Origin: Pseudooceanicola algae
GTDB lineage: Bacteria > Pseudomonadota > Alphaproteobacteria > Rhodobacterales > Rhodobacteraceae
Assembly (NCBI RefSeq): GCF_003590145.2
Contig: NZ_CP060436.1
Coordinates: 840,001 to 904,000 of the forward strand
DNA length: 64,000 bases
Direction of reading: 5' to 3'
In this document: in pieces, positions 8,203 through 17,274 of the stretch
Numbering within the stretch: position 1 is the stretch's first letter
Layout: every line of letters begins with the position of its first letter
Translations under genes and position numbers: made by a program
Notes under the pieces: generated by a model
Database searches by the model: none
The model's input: only the letters and a program-made list of their open reading frames with translations
What the model was told of the DNA's origin: nothing

Positions 8203-9207
8203 ATGACTGACGCCCCCGACATCCCGCCCCTTGCCATGACCCTTGGCGATCCTGCCGGGATCGGGCCCGAGATTGCCGTGAAATCCGTGATTGCGCCGGA
8301 TGCGCCGCCTGTCGTTCTGTTGGGGCAACGACTGGTCGCAGAGCGGGCCATGGCGCTGGCGGCACCCGGATACGAGCTTCAGATCGTTTCGGATCCGGGC
8401 AAAGCGGCCCTGTCCCCCCGTCATCTGCGTTTGGTCGAAACGGGCGAACCGGGTCTCGTGCCCTATGGGGCGGTTGCGGCCGAGGGCGGAGCGGCGGCCT
8501 ATGCAGCGATCCGGACGGCCATCGACATGGCTATGGCGGGGCAGGTGTCGGGCATCGTCACCGCACCGATCCACAAGGAAGCGCTGAGCGCTGCCGGTGT
8601 GCCTTTTCCGGGCCATACCGAGATGCTGGCGCATCATGCCGGCGGCGTCGAGGTCGCGATGATGCTGGCCAATGACGTGATCCGGACTGTGCTGGTGACC
8701 ATTCACGTGGCGCTGTCCCGGGCGGTGCTATTGGCGGATTTCGATGCCAACATGCGGGCGATCCGCCTGGCGGATGCCGGGTGTCGGGCCTTCGGTATCG
8801 CGCGGCCTCGGGTCGCGGTGGCCGGCCTCAACCCCCATGCGGGCGAAGGCGGGCTGTTCGGACGTGAAGAGATCGAGATCATCGCCCCCGCCATTGCCGC
8901 AGCCCGCGCCGAAGGGATCGAGGCAAGCGGACCATGGCCGGGCGACACGGTCTTCATGCAGGCCCGGCAGGGTCAGTTCGACGTTGTGGTGGCACAATAT
9001 CACGATCAGGGTCTGATCCCCGTCAAGTACATGGGGCTGGAGCAAGGGGTGAACATTACCCTTGGTCTGCCCTTCGTGCGTACTTCGCCGGATCATGGAA
9101 CAGCCTTCGATATCGCGGGAACGGGTCGGGCCGATCCGGCCTCGATGATGCATGCCTTGCAGCAAGCGGCAGTGATGGCGCGGGCGAACGCGGCGTCGAA
9201 GATCTGA
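8203..9207 (+). CDS. pdxA: 4-hydroxythreonine-4-phosphate dehydrogenase PdxA
   Basis: 334 residues from ATG 8203 (MTDAPDIPPLAMTLGDPAGIGPE); the motif starts at the usual distance from this start, although the ribosome-binding site is weak. Family signatures: TLGDPAGIGPEI, TAPIHKEAL, FPGHTEMLA, the metal ligand His in HVALS, GLNPHAGEGG, PGDTVF, and YHDQGLIPVKY. PdxA oxidises and decarboxylates 4-phosphohydroxy-L-threonine for de novo pyridoxal phosphate synthesis. The gene ends in a convergent gap facing a LysR gene. Confidence 0.95.
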   Translation: MTDAPDIPPLAMTLGDPAGIGPEIAVKSVIAPDAPPVVLLGQRLVAERAMALAAPGYELQIVSDPGKAALSPRHLRLVETGEPGLVPYGAVAAEGGAAAYAAIRTAIDMAMAGQVSGIVTAPIHKEALSAAGVPFPGHTEMLAHHAGGVEVAMMLANDVIRTVLVTIHVALSRAVLLADFDANMRAIRLADAGCRAFGIARPRVAVAGLNPHAGEGGLFGREEIEIIAPAIAAARAEGIEASGPWPGDTVFMQARQGQFDVVVAQYHDQGLIPVKYMGLEQGVNITLGLPFVRTSPDHGTAFDIAGTGRADPASMMHALQQAAVMARANAASKI

Positions 9208-9270
9208 GACAATTTTTATTTGCGTCTGTCTGGTGATCAAGGGCCGGGACATTGCGAGATTTGGAAGTTT

Positions 9271-9372
9271 TTTGCAAAGTCTTGTGGTGCTGTTTGCAAA
9301 TTCACGACCCTTTTAAGCGCGATAAGATCTCAGATTTTGCAAAGTGGCGGTTTGCAAACATTGATTTGCAAC
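9271..9372. promoter_or_regulatory. Cluster of five TTTGCAAA/TTTGCAAC sites in a convergent gap
   Basis: TTTGCAAA occurs at 9271-9278, 9293-9300, 9336-9343 and 9351-9358, with TTTGCAAC at 9365-9372. The gap 9208-9453 is strikingly AT-rich against its surroundings and lies between two 3' ends. TTTGC/GCAAA elements are the recognition type of ScfR regulators (RamB, PccR). No target promoter is evident here, and the only frames are weak. Confidence 0.5.
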
Positions 9373-9453
9373 AGCCTGATTTTTTGATTTTTATGTTGCT
9401 TAACATAGGTTCGGTCTTGGAAGGCGTTTTCGAAAACCTGAGGGGCAGGCTTT

Positions 9454-10704
9454 TCACGAAACTTGCTCTCCGATGAAGGTGCCGATCATAACGTGGCCCA
9501 GTCGTTCCGAGATGGTTGCGCGCAGGCAGGTCAGGAACAAAAGATGCGCAGGGGTCGGCAGCCAGTCGTCAAGCGTCGTGATGCCAATGGAAAAGGTCGC
9601 GTCCAAATGGCTGCAGGGCAGGATTTTCAGGATACCGAGGCTGGCGTCCAGTCGCGCATCGCTCTGGGGCATCAGCGTTACCATGTCGCCACTCAATAGC
9701 AGGGCGCGTGACATTCCCGGTGAACTGCTTTCCATGCGGGGCCTTGGTCGGTTCGCCATGTCAGCGAACAGCGCCTCCATCTGCGCGCGGCTTGCTGTGC
9801 CGCGGGGTGCGAGCAGCCAATCATACCCTGGCAAGTCTTCAGGGTGGATGTTCCGGGTCGCGGCAAGCGGATGGCCCGCACGGGCGAGCAGGCAGTAACT
9901 GTCGCGATAGAGGGCCTCGGTTTCGAAGCCAGGCCTGTCCCCGGACGGGGGCAAGGCTCCGAAGATCATGTCGATCTTGCTGTCGGAAAGATCCTGTTCC
10001 GGATCGGTCGATGTAATGATGCGCACCCTTGCGATGGGACTGGCGTTGAGGAACCGGTGAACCGCCTCGGCGAGGTCGCGATTTCCTGAAGGTGTCAGGG
10101 TGCCGATAACGACTTCCGGAGCGGCCTGACCGGCGTTCCACAAGACCTCGCCGCGTCCGAATTCGATTTCCCGGATTGCACGGCGGAATTGACGGGCCAG
10201 GCTGCGGCCGGTCTGGTTGGGGGGCAGGCCATCCGCCGCGCGGTCGTACAGGGGGCAACCCAGGGTGCGTTCCAATGTCCGGGCTGCACGCAACAGGGAT
10301 GCGGCGGACAGACCGATCTGCCTGGCCGTCTCGGTCAGCTGGGCGGGGTCCGATGTCACGACAAATGCGCGAAGTTGGGTGCCTGTGATCAGGCTTTCGA
10401 CCGGCGCCGTTGAATGAGGCCGTTCGCTGCCGCTTGTCACCTGTCCTACGGCGGTCTCAAGGACATCGAAGAACCGGTCGATCCGACGCAGGAACAGTGT
10501 TCCCATTGCGGTGGGGACCGTGCCCGTGGTGCGACGTTCGAAGATCGGCGTGCCGATTTCTGCCTCGAGGTTGGCGAGGGCCTGGGTCACGGCGGGTTGC
10601 GATGTGCCAAGCGCGCGCGCGGCGCCGCTGACCCCGCCCAGCCGTCCGATGACCTGCACCATGCGCAGGTGCCGCAAGTTGGGAACCTCCGGAAATATCG
10701 TCAT
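9454..10704 (-). CDS. LysR-family regulator with two tandem HTH regions
   Basis: 416 residues, about 110 more than a standard LysR protein, from ATG 10704 with AGGGAGG upstream. The first LysR HTH spans about 10-70 (GGVSGAARALGTSQPAVTQA and linker helix). A second HTH-like unit follows at about 105-170 (LTETARQIGLSAASLLRAAR, then LGCPLYDRAADGLPPN and a linker helix), with the same spacing as the first. A LysR substrate domain occupies about 185-400. It is divergent to the ugp operon (about 490 bases between starts), which makes that operon a candidate target. No enzyme domain. The duplicated HTH suggests binding to a compound site or a degenerate second reader. Confidence 0.85.
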   Translation of the reverse strand: MTIFPEVPNLRHLRMVQVIGRLGGVSGAARALGTSQPAVTQALANLEAEIGTPIFERRTTGTVPTAMGTLFLRRIDRFFDVLETAVGQVTSGSERPHSTAPVESLITGTQLRAFVVTSDPAQLTETARQIGLSAASLLRAARTLERTLGCPLYDRAADGLPPNQTGRSLARQFRRAIREIEFGRGEVLWNAGQAAPEVVIGTLTPSGNRDLAEAVHRFLNASPIARVRIITSTDPEQDLSDSKIDMIFGALPPSGDRPGFETEALYRDSYCLLARAGHPLAATRNIHPEDLPGYDWLLAPRGTASRAQMEALFADMANRPRPRMESSSPGMSRALLLSGDMVTLMPQSDARLDASLGILKILPCSHLDATFSIGITTLDDWLPTPAHLLFLTCLRATISERLGHVMIGTFIGEQVS

Positions 10705-11198
10705 GCAAACCTCCCTTTGCAGGACCGAAAACCGCAAGCGAACGCCGCGCGGGACCACCCGGCGGCCACGGCCACAGGGTTCCCGACGCCGCGCGTCCTC
10801 GCATTTACCGGAAACCTCCCCCCGGTCTTTCGCTCCTCGGACCAAGCTTAGGCGCTATGGGCTGGGCTGCCAACATCCAGACGCTGCAAGGACATAAGTT
10901 TTTTCCCTCAGGAGGTGCGCTGTGATCAGGGAAAGCAGGTTGGGCAGGAAGAATGCGCCCGGACCCGAGGTCCAACCCTCTGAAAAAATTTGCACCCTGC
11001 CAAAGCCCCAAAGGAGCGCCGCCGGACGAAGCCATTGGAAAACGCCCGCGCCCAGTCACACGCCAATCCACCCCGAAGCGGCGGATTTTGCAATTTCTTC
11101 GCAAGGGTCATGAAACTGTGCAGATTTCGTCACGATCCTGTTGCCGCCGATCTCTAGCGCATCCCTTCATCTGCAATCCATATTTTTGGAGAGATTAT
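10705..11198. other. Divergent gap between the LysR gene and ugpB
   Basis: About 490 bases without a convincing gene; the short frames present have no ribosome-binding site or recognisable protein. It must hold the promoters for both flanking genes. The last 30 bases carry the GGAGAG ribosome-binding site of ugpB. A weak Pho-box-like element is listed separately. Confidence 0.6.
11105..11122 (+). promoter_or_regulatory. Weak Pho-box-like element upstream of ugpB
   Basis: GGGTCAT, four bases, then CTGTGCA give 9 of 14 matches to two CTGTCAT direct repeats with 11-base period, 77 bases before the ugpB start. PhoB controls ugp in other proteobacteria. The match is imperfect and could be chance. 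Confidence 0.3.
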
Positions 11199-12509
11199 AT
11201 GAAACGGATTCTGATCGCCGGTCTCCTGGCGAGCGCGGCAACCTCTGCCTATGCCCAGACCGAAGTCACCTGGTGGCATGCCATGGGCGGCGAGCTTGGC
11301 GCGAAACTGGAAGAGATCGTCGAGGGCTACAATGCCTCGCAGGACCAGTATCACGTGACGCCCGTCTACAAGGGCAGCTACACTGATACGATGACCTCGG
11401 CCATTGCCGCCTTCCGCGCCGGCGAACAGCCCGATGTCGTTCAGGTCTTCGAAGTCGGCACCGGCACGATGATGGCCGCCGAAGGCGCGATCTATCCCGT
11501 CTACAAGCTGATGGAAGACCATGGCGCGGACTTCGATCCCGCGGCCTTCCTGCCCGCCGTCGTCGGCTATTACACCGACACCAACGGCAACATGCTGTCG
11601 ATGCCGTTCAATTCCTCGACGCCGATCCTGTATTACAACAAGGACGCCTTCGCCGCTGCCGGTCTTGACCCCGAAACCGCGCCGACGACCTGGGAAGACG
11701 TCGAAGCCTATTCGCGCAAGATCATGGAAACCGGCGCGGCCGAATGCGGCTTTACCACCGGCTGGGTTTCCTGGGTGCAGCTTGAGAACTTCTCGGCCTG
11801 GCACAACCTTGAGATCGGGACCAACGAGAACGGTTTCGGCTCGATGGACAGCGAGTTGACCGTGAACGGTGCCCAGCAGGTCCGTCACTGGGACAACCTG
11901 GCGACCTGGCAGAAGGATGGCCTGTTCAAGTACGGCGGCCCGGGCGGCGGTGCTGACGCGGCCCCGGCCTTCTATGCCGGTGAATGTGCCATGTACATGA
12001 ACTCCTCGGCCTCGCGCGCGGGCGTGGTCGCCAATACCGATTTCGACCTCGGCATCGGCATGCTGCCCTATTACGACGATGTCGAAGGGGCGCCGCAGAA
12101 CTCGATCATCGGCGGCGCGACGCTCTGGGTGCTGGAAGGGCAGTCGGACGCGGAATACGACGGCGTTGCTGATTTCTTCTCCTACCTTTCCTCGGCAGAA
12201 GTGCAGGCTGACTGGCACCAGTTCTCGGGCTACCTGCCGATCACCGAAGCGGCTTACGAACTGGGTCAGGAACAGGGCTACTACGAAGCCAACCCCGGCA
12301 CCGACGTGGCGATCAAGCAGATCACGCTGAACGCGCCGACGCCGAATTCCAAGGGCCTGCGCTTTGGCAACTATGTCCAGACCCGCGCCGTGATCGACGA
12401 GGAATTCCAGGCGCTGCTGGCAGGTGACAAGACCGCCCAGGAGGCACTGGATGCCGTGGTCGAGCGTGGCAACGCGCTGATCAAGGATTTCGTTGACGCC
12501 AACGGCTGA
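11199..12509 (+). CDS. ugpB: sn-glycerol-3-phosphate ABC transporter, periplasmic binding protein
   Basis: 436 residues from ATG 11199 with GGAGAG upstream. Signal peptide 1-20 ([20 protein letters not shown]) with a likely cleavage after AYA. The mature part begins [20 protein letters not shown] as in UgpB, and contains [38 protein letters not shown] and [10 protein letters not shown], consistent with a cluster B binding protein. It delivers glycerol-3-phosphate or glycerophosphodiesters to UgpAE. First gene of ugpBAEC; a strong stem-loop separates it from ugpA, which would favour excess of the binding protein. Confidence 0.93.
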   Translation: MKRILIAGLLASAATSAYAQTEVTWWHAMGGELGAKLEEIVEGYNASQDQYHVTPVYKGSYTDTMTSAIAAFRAGEQPDVVQVFEVGTGTMMAAEGAIYPVYKLMEDHGADFDPAAFLPAVVGYYTDTNGNMLSMPFNSSTPILYYNKDAFAAAGLDPETAPTTWEDVEAYSRKIMETGAAECGFTTGWVSWVQLENFSAWHNLEIGTNENGFGSMDSELTVNGAQQVRHWDNLATWQKDGLFKYGGPGGGADAAPAFYAGECAMYMNSSASRAGVVANTDFDLGIGMLPYYDDVEGAPQNSIIGGATLWVLEGQSDAEYDGVADFFSYLSSAEVQADWHQFSGYLPITEAAYELGQEQGYYEANPGTDVAIKQITLNAPTPNSKGLRFGNYVQTRAVIDEEFQALLAGDKTAQEALDAVVERGNALIKDFVDANG

Positions 12510-12550
12510 ACCGGCTGAACCGGGGGGCCATCAAGGCCGCCCAGACGACG

Positions 12551-12571
12551 GGCCCGCGCCCCGCGCGGGCC
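12551..12571 (+). promoter_or_regulatory. GC stem-loop between ugpB and ugpA
   Basis: GGCCCGCGC and GCGCGGGCC form a perfect 9-bp stem with a 3-base loop, about 40 bases after ugpB, followed by TGTTCCTTTCTC without a true T run. It fits an mRNA-stabilising or attenuating structure that raises binding protein over permease. Confidence 0.65.
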
Positions 12572-12598
12572 TGTTCCTTTCTCATGGCGGCCCAATTG

Positions 12599-13483
12599 AT
12601 GCAGACCAAACGCATGACCTTCCGCAGCCGCTGGCTGCCCTTCCTGCTGATCGCCCCGCAGCTTGCGATCACGCTGATCTTCTTCATCTGGCCCGCCGCG
12701 CAGGCCATCCGGCAAAGCTTTCTGCGCGAAGACCCATTTGGTCTGTCGACGCGATTTGTCGGGCTCGACAACTACACCCGGCTGCTCGATAGCCCGGAAT
12801 ACCTGGAAAGCTTCCGCGTCACGGTGATCTTCTCGATCTCGACGGCGGCGCTGTCCATGGGGCTGGCGCTGTTGCTGGCCGTGGCCGTGGACCGGGTGAT
12901 CCGGGGCAACCGGATCTATACCACGCTGACGATCTGGCCTTATGCAGTGGCACCTGCCGTGGCCGGGGTCCTGTGGTGGTTCATGTTCAACCCGACCATC
13001 GGCATCCTGACCTATGCGCTCAAGGTGATGGGGATCGACTGGAACGACCGGCTGGACGGCACCCATGCGATGATCCTCGTCGTCATCGCGGCCAGCTGGA
13101 AGCAGATCTCCTACAACTTCCTGTTCTTCCTGGCGGGTCTGCAAAGCATTCCCCAAAGTCTGCGCGAAGCGGCCGCGATCGACGGGGCAGGGCCGGTCAA
13201 ACGTTTCTTCACCGTGGTCTTCCCGCTTCTGTCGCCCACGACCTTCTTTTTGCTGGTGGTCAATATCACCTACACGATGTTCGACACCTTCGCCGTGGTC
13301 GATGCGACCACCGCCGGCGGGCCGAACCGGGCGACCAACATCCTTGTCTTCAAGGTCTACCAGGACGGCTTTATCGGGCTGAACCTTGGCTCGTCCGCCG
13401 CGCAATCAGTGATCCTGATGGGGATCGTCATGCTGCTGACCTTCGTCCAGTTCCGCTGGATCGAACGTCGCGTGCAATATTGA
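12599..13483 (+). CDS. ugpA: sn-glycerol-3-phosphate ABC transporter permease UgpA
   Basis: 294 residues from ATG 12599. This start gives an N-terminus (14 residues ending FRSRWLP) collinear with E. coli UgpA; an ATG at 12584 would add five residues, and neither has a strong ribosome-binding site. Six predicted membrane helices, and the EAA cytoplasmic loop ([24 protein letters not shown]) that contacts the ATPase. Pairs with UgpE to form the inner-membrane channel. ugpE starts 10 bases after its stop. Confidence 0.93.
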   Translation: MQTKRMTFRSRWLPFLLIAPQLAITLIFFIWPAAQAIRQSFLREDPFGLSTRFVGLDNYTRLLDSPEYLESFRVTVIFSISTAALSMGLALLLAVAVDRVIRGNRIYTTLTIWPYAVAPAVAGVLWWFMFNPTIGILTYALKVMGIDWNDRLDGTHAMILVVIAASWKQISYNFLFFLAGLQSIPQSLREAAAIDGAGPVKRFFTVVFPLLSPTTFFLLVVNITYTMFDTFAVVDATTAGGPNRATNILVFKVYQDGFIGLNLGSSAAQSVILMGIVMLLTFVQFRWIERRVQY

Positions 13484-13493
13484 GGCCCCTGAA

Positions 13494-14342
13494 ATGGTAG
13501 AAAACCGCCCCCTTCTGACCTTCCTGTCCCATCTGGTGATGGTGCTCGGGGTCCTTTTCGTCGCCTTCCCGGTGTGGATCGCCTTTGTTGCCTCGACCCA
13601 TGAACCGGGCGTCTTTCTGTCGGGCGTGGTCCCGCTGCTGCCCGGCAAGGCGGGATGGGAGACCTATCGCCAGATCCTGTTTTCCGGCGTCGATGCCTCT
13701 GGCGCGCCGCCGATCGGGCTGATGATGAAGAATTCGCTGATCATGGCGCTGTCGATTGCCATCGGCAAGATCGTCATCTCGATCCTGTCGGCCTTTGCCA
13801 TCGTCTATTTCCGCTTTCCCTTCCGGGTCGCGGCCTTCTGGCTGATCTTCATCACGCTGATGCTGCCGGTCGAGGTGCGCATCGTGCCGACCTTCAAGGT
13901 GGTCGCGGATCTGGGGATGCTGAACAGCTATGCCGGCCTGTCGGTGCCGCTGATCGCCAGCGCCACGGCGACCTTCCTGTTCCGGCAGTTCTTCCTGACC
14001 ATCCCCGACGAACTGGCCGAAGCCGCACGCATCGACGGCGCCGGACCGATGAAGTTCTTCCGCGACATGGTCCTGCCGCTGAGCCGCACCAATATCGCGG
14101 CCCTTTTCGTGATCCTCTTCATCTACGGCTGGAACCAATACGTCTGGCCGCTGATCATTACCACCGATCCGGATCACTACACGCTGGTCATGGGGATCAA
14201 GCGCATGGTCGATGTCGCCGACAGCGACCCGCAATGGAATTATGTCATGGCCTCGGTCGTGCTGGCGATGATCCCGCCGGTACTGGTGGTGGTCGTGATG
14301 CAACGGCTTTTCGTCAAGGGCCTCGTGGAGCAGGAGAAATAA
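13494..14342 (+). CDS. ugpE: sn-glycerol-3-phosphate ABC transporter permease UgpE
   Basis: 282 residues, matching E. coli UgpE in length. Six membrane helices starting [20 protein letters not shown]; the EAA loop is [21 protein letters not shown]-terminus ends [10 protein letters not shown], one of the UgpE hallmarks. ugpC begins one base after its stop codon, so the permease and ATPase genes are tightly coupled. Confidence 0.93.
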   Translation: MVENRPLLTFLSHLVMVLGVLFVAFPVWIAFVASTHEPGVFLSGVVPLLPGKAGWETYRQILFSGVDASGAPPIGLMMKNSLIMALSIAIGKIVISILSAFAIVYFRFPFRVAAFWLIFITLMLPVEVRIVPTFKVVADLGMLNSYAGLSVPLIASATATFLFRQFFLTIPDELAEAARIDGAGPMKFFRDMVLPLSRTNIAALFVILFIYGWNQYVWPLIITTDPDHYTLVMGIKRMVDVADSDPQWNYVMASVVLAMIPPVLVVVVMQRLFVKGLVEQEK

Positions 14343-14343
14343 C

Positions 14344-15384
14344 ATGGCACAGATCACCCTGTCCGGCGTGAAGAAGGTCTATGCAGGTGGCGTCGAGGCC
14401 GTGAAGGGCGTCGACCTGGAAATCGGAGACGGCGAATTCGTCGTCTTCGTCGGCCCCTCGGGCTGCGGCAAGTCCACCTTGTTGCGCATGATCGCAGGTC
14501 TCGAAACCATATCCGAAGGCGAGATCCGCATCGGCGACCGCGTCGTGAACGAGGTCGAACCGGCGGATCGCGACATTGCCATGGTATTCCAGAACTATGC
14601 GCTATATCCGCATATGTCGGTGCGCCAGAACCTGGCCTACGGCTTGCGCAACCGTCGCATGGCGCGGGCCGAGATCGACCGCCGCATTGCCGACACCGCC
14701 GCGATCCTGCAGATCACCGATTTCCTGGAGCGCAAGCCGCGCGCCCTGTCGGGGGGCCAACGTCAGAGGGTCGCCATGGGCCGCGCCATCGTGCGGGATC
14801 CGGCGGCCTTCCTGTTCGATGAACCGCTCAGCAACCTCGATGCCAAGCTGCGGCTGCATATGCGCGCTGAAATCAAGCAATTGCACCGCCGTCTGTCCAC
14901 CACGTCGGTCTATGTCACCCATGATCAGCTCGAGGCGATGACCCTTGCGGATCGCCTTGTGGTGCTGAACGGCGGGCGGATCGAACAGGTGGGCAAGCCG
15001 CTTGATCTGTATCGGCGCCCGGCCTCGATCTTTGTGGCCGGCTTCCTTGGCGCGCCGGCGATGAACCTCTTTGACGCCCATGTCGATGGCGGTGTGCTGC
15101 GCATCGGTGGCGCGCGTCTGGCCGAAGGAGTCGCGGCCGCGGGTCACGTCACCGCCGGTCTGCGCCCCGAGGATATCACCACCACGGTGCGTCAGGGGGG
15201 TAACTTCCGCCTCGATTTCGTCGAAGAGCTGGGCGCGCTGCGCCTGTTGCACGGGGTTCTGCAAGGCCAGCGCACGGTGATTCAGACCGGCCTGCAGGGC
15301 GACCTTGGCCCCGAGATGGACCTCTCCATGCGCGCGCAGGACCTGCACCTGTTCTCGAAATCCGACGGGCAGCGCCTGCTTTAA
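14344..15384 (+). CDS. ugpC: sn-glycerol-3-phosphate ABC transporter ATPase UgpC
   Basis: 346 residues. ATPase core: Walker [10 protein letters not shown] (38-46), Q loop [12 protein letters not shown], signature LSGGQRQRV, Walker [14 protein letters not shown], and H loop [11 protein letters not shown]-terminal TOBE-type regulatory domain follows (GLRPEDI near 275). MalK/UgpC subfamily. Energises UgpAE import of glycerol-3-phosphate. Last gene of the operon; the next coding start is 84 bases on. Confidence 0.93.
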   Translation: MAQITLSGVKKVYAGGVEAVKGVDLEIGDGEFVVFVGPSGCGKSTLLRMIAGLETISEGEIRIGDRVVNEVEPADRDIAMVFQNYALYPHMSVRQNLAYGLRNRRMARAEIDRRIADTAAILQITDFLERKPRALSGGQRQRVAMGRAIVRDPAAFLFDEPLSNLDAKLRLHMRAEIKQLHRRLSTTSVYVTHDQLEAMTLADRLVVLNGGRIEQVGKPLDLYRRPASIFVAGFLGAPAMNLFDAHVDGGVLRIGGARLAEGVAAAGHVTAGLRPEDITTTVRQGGNFRLDFVEELGALRLLHGVLQGQRTVIQTGLQGDLGPEMDLSMRAQDLHLFSKSDGQRLL

Positions 15385-15467
15385 TGCAGGCCGCCTATCG
15401 GTGGTGGAAAGACCGGGCCCCGGACGCTATCCTTCGTCCCGAACGGGCTGGGCAAGGGGTCGGACAG

Positions 15468-16151
15468 ATGGATGCAAGCGGCGAGGCCAGCTGGATCGAG
15501 CGGTTCGAGGGGCTGTCTCGCCTGCCGCAGGATCTGCGGGACGAATTGGAAAATGGCAGCCGGATCGTCTCGATCCCGGCGGGTACCCAGATCTTTGCGC
15601 CCGGCCAGTCGCCCGAGCATCTGTTGATGCTGCTGGAAGGCACGGTGCGGGTGCAGCAACGCTCTGACACCGGGCGCGATGTTTTTCTGTACCGGGTCCA
15701 TGCGGGGGACAGCTGCGTGTTGTCCACCGCCTGCATGCTGGCCTTCGAGGAGAATACCGCGGACGGCACGGCCGAGACCGACATTCGCGCCGTTGCCATA
15801 CCGCGCGCGACCTTCGACAGCCTTGTCGCGCATTCCGCCATGTTCCGCGAATTTGTCTTTCGTGCCTATTCGCGCCGCATCACCGATCTGCTGACGCTGG
15901 TCGATGACCTCGTGTCGCGGCGCGTCGATGTGCGCCTGGCGGGGCGGTTGCTGGAACTGGCCGATGCGCGGGGCAGGGTTCACGCCACGCATCAGGTGCT
16001 TGGCACCGAACTTGGCACTGCGCGCGAAGTGATCTCACGCACCCTGGCGGAATTTCAGCGCCGCGGCTGGATCGAACAGGCGCGCGGAGAGATCCGTCTG
16101 GTCGAAGCGGACCGCATTTCCGCCTTTCTACGCGGGCCGGATGCGGCCTGA
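15468..16151 (+). CDS. Crp/Fnr-family regulator with exactly two cysteines, heading a sulfur module
   Basis: 227 residues from ATG 15468 with AAGGGG upstream; a longer frame reaching back to the ugpC stop lacks support. Cyclic-nucleotide-type beta barrel at about 35-130 and a winged HTH at about 165-215 (VLGTELGTAREVISRTLAEF). The protein has only two cysteines, Cys83 and Cys89 (DSCVLSTACML), both in the effector barrel, and none of the N-terminal Fe-S ligands of FNR. This arrangement, with persulfide-processing genes immediately downstream, suggests a thiol-based sulfur or redox sensor. A TGTGA-type palindrome lies 53 bases after its stop. Sensor role is inference. Confidence 0.85.
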   Translation: MDASGEASWIERFEGLSRLPQDLRDELENGSRIVSIPAGTQIFAPGQSPEHLLMLLEGTVRVQQRSDTGRDVFLYRVHAGDSCVLSTACMLAFEENTADGTAETDIRAVAIPRATFDSLVAHSAMFREFVFRAYSRRITDLLTLVDDLVSRRVDVRLAGRLLELADARGRVHATHQVLGTELGTAREVISRTLAEFQRRGWIEQARGEIRLVEADRISAFLRGPDAA

Positions 16152-16203
16152 TCGCGGCGCGCGTCACCAATCCTATGTGCTTTTTCGAATTTATTTCCGG
16201 GCC

Positions 16204-16218
16204 TGTGACTAAGTCACC
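16204..16218. promoter_or_regulatory. TGTGA-N5-TCACC palindrome, candidate Crp/Fnr operator
   Basis: TGTGACTAAGTCACC contains a perfect 13-base palindrome GTGACT-A-AGTCAC, located 139 bases before pmpA and just after the Crp/Fnr regulator gene. Half-sites match the CRP/FNR recognition type, with a spacer of five instead of six. Confidence 0.5.
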
Positions 16219-16356
16219 GTCGCCTATGGGCCCCCCGTGCCAAACAGGATGCAACAGACGGATCGGCTGCGTTGTCGGCGCCGGTCGGGGAAGGCCCCGA
16301 CCCGGTGCCGAAGCCTGCGCTGCGTCGAAGAGGCCTGAGAGCCAAGGAGAATATCG

Positions 16357-16791
16357 ATGACCGAAACTGCATTCACACCGCTGGTTTCCGCAGCGGGCGG
16401 CGCGCTGATCGGGTTGGCGGCCGTGGCGCTGCTGGCCCTGTTCGGACGGATCATGGGGGCGACAGGCATCCTGGCCGGCGCCGTGATCGAGCGCCCGAAG
16501 GGCGACACGAGCTGGCGATGGGCGTTGCTGGCCGGCATGGTCACCGCGCCGCTGCTTTACCTGATCACGACAGGCGGATTGCCGGTGGTGACTGTCACCG
16601 CCAGCACGCCGATGCTGGTGATCGGGGGGCTGCTGGTCGGGCTTGGCGTCACCTTCGGGGGCGGGTGTACCTCCGGTCATGGGATCTGCGGGATGGCGCG
16701 GCTGTCGCCCCGGTCCCTGGTCGCCACGGTCAGTTTCATGATCGCGACGCTGATCACCGTCTATCTTGTCCGCCATGTGTTCGGAGGCTGA
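16357..16791 (+). CDS. YeeE/YedE-type sulfur transport half, PmpA-like
   Basis: 144 residues from ATG 16357 with AAGGAGA upstream. Four hydrophobic segments. The motif GGGCTSGHGICGMARLSPRS is the cysteine-bearing signature of YeeE/YedE proteins, which pass thiosulfate or other sulfur species through the membrane via conserved cysteines. This is the 'A' half of the two-gene form (PmpA/PmpB of plant pathogens, next to Blh). pmpB starts one base after the stop. Confidence 0.85.
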   Translation: MTETAFTPLVSAAGGALIGLAAVALLALFGRIMGATGILAGAVIERPKGDTSWRWALLAGMVTAPLLYLITTGGLPVVTVTASTPMLVIGGLLVGLGVTFGGGCTSGHGICGMARLSPRSLVATVSFMIATLITVYLVRHVFGG

Positions 16792-16792
16792 A

Positions 16793-17233
16793 ATGCGTAT
16801 CGTTCTCTACTATTTCGTCGGCTTGCTCTTCGGTCTCGGGATCTCGGTCTCGGGCATGATCAACCCGGCCAAGGTGTTTAATTTCTTCGATGTTGCCGGA
16901 TCCTGGGATCCGTCGCTGGCCTTCGTGATGGGCGGGGGGCTGGCCGTGGCCCTGCCGGGCTTCGCGATCGTGCAACGAGGCGCCCGCCCACTGTTCGGGT
17001 CCGGGTTCCTGATGCCGCAAACCTCGGTCATCGACCTGCGCCTGATCGGCGGCTCGGCCGTCTTCGGCATCGGCTGGGGCCTCGCGGGCTTCTGTCCCGG
17101 TGCGGCCATCCCGGCTCTTGGCACCGGACAACCGCAGGTCTTCCTGTTCGTTGCGGCCCTTTTGGGCGGCATGTGGCTGGCCCGCCAGCCCTGGCGCCGG
17201 ATCGGGTCCGGCACCTTGCGCGCCAAAAGCTGA
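16793..17233 (+). CDS. YeeE/YedE-type sulfur transport half, PmpB-like
   Basis: 146 residues from ATG 16793 with GGAGG upstream. Four hydrophobic segments; the second half-signature is GWGLAGFCPGAAIPALGTG with the conserved cysteine. It complements the PmpA-like half to build a complete YeeE-like unit. Basic C-terminal end. The downstream MBL hydrolase start lies 42 bases after the stop. Confidence 0.85.
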   Translation: MRIVLYYFVGLLFGLGISVSGMINPAKVFNFFDVAGSWDPSLAFVMGGGLAVALPGFAIVQRGARPLFGSGFLMPQTSVIDLRLIGGSAVFGIGWGLAGFCPGAAIPALGTGQPQVFLFVAALLGGMWLARQPWRRIGSGTLRAKS

Positions 17234-17274
17234 TACTGTCCCATCAGATCATCCCAATGCCCAAGGAGGGTAAC

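Noticed and set aside
9252-9476. 74-codon TTG-started frame in the pdxA-LysR gap
   Set aside because: No ribosome-binding site, AT-rich, runs into the 3' end of the LysR gene; better explained by the TTTGCAAA cluster.
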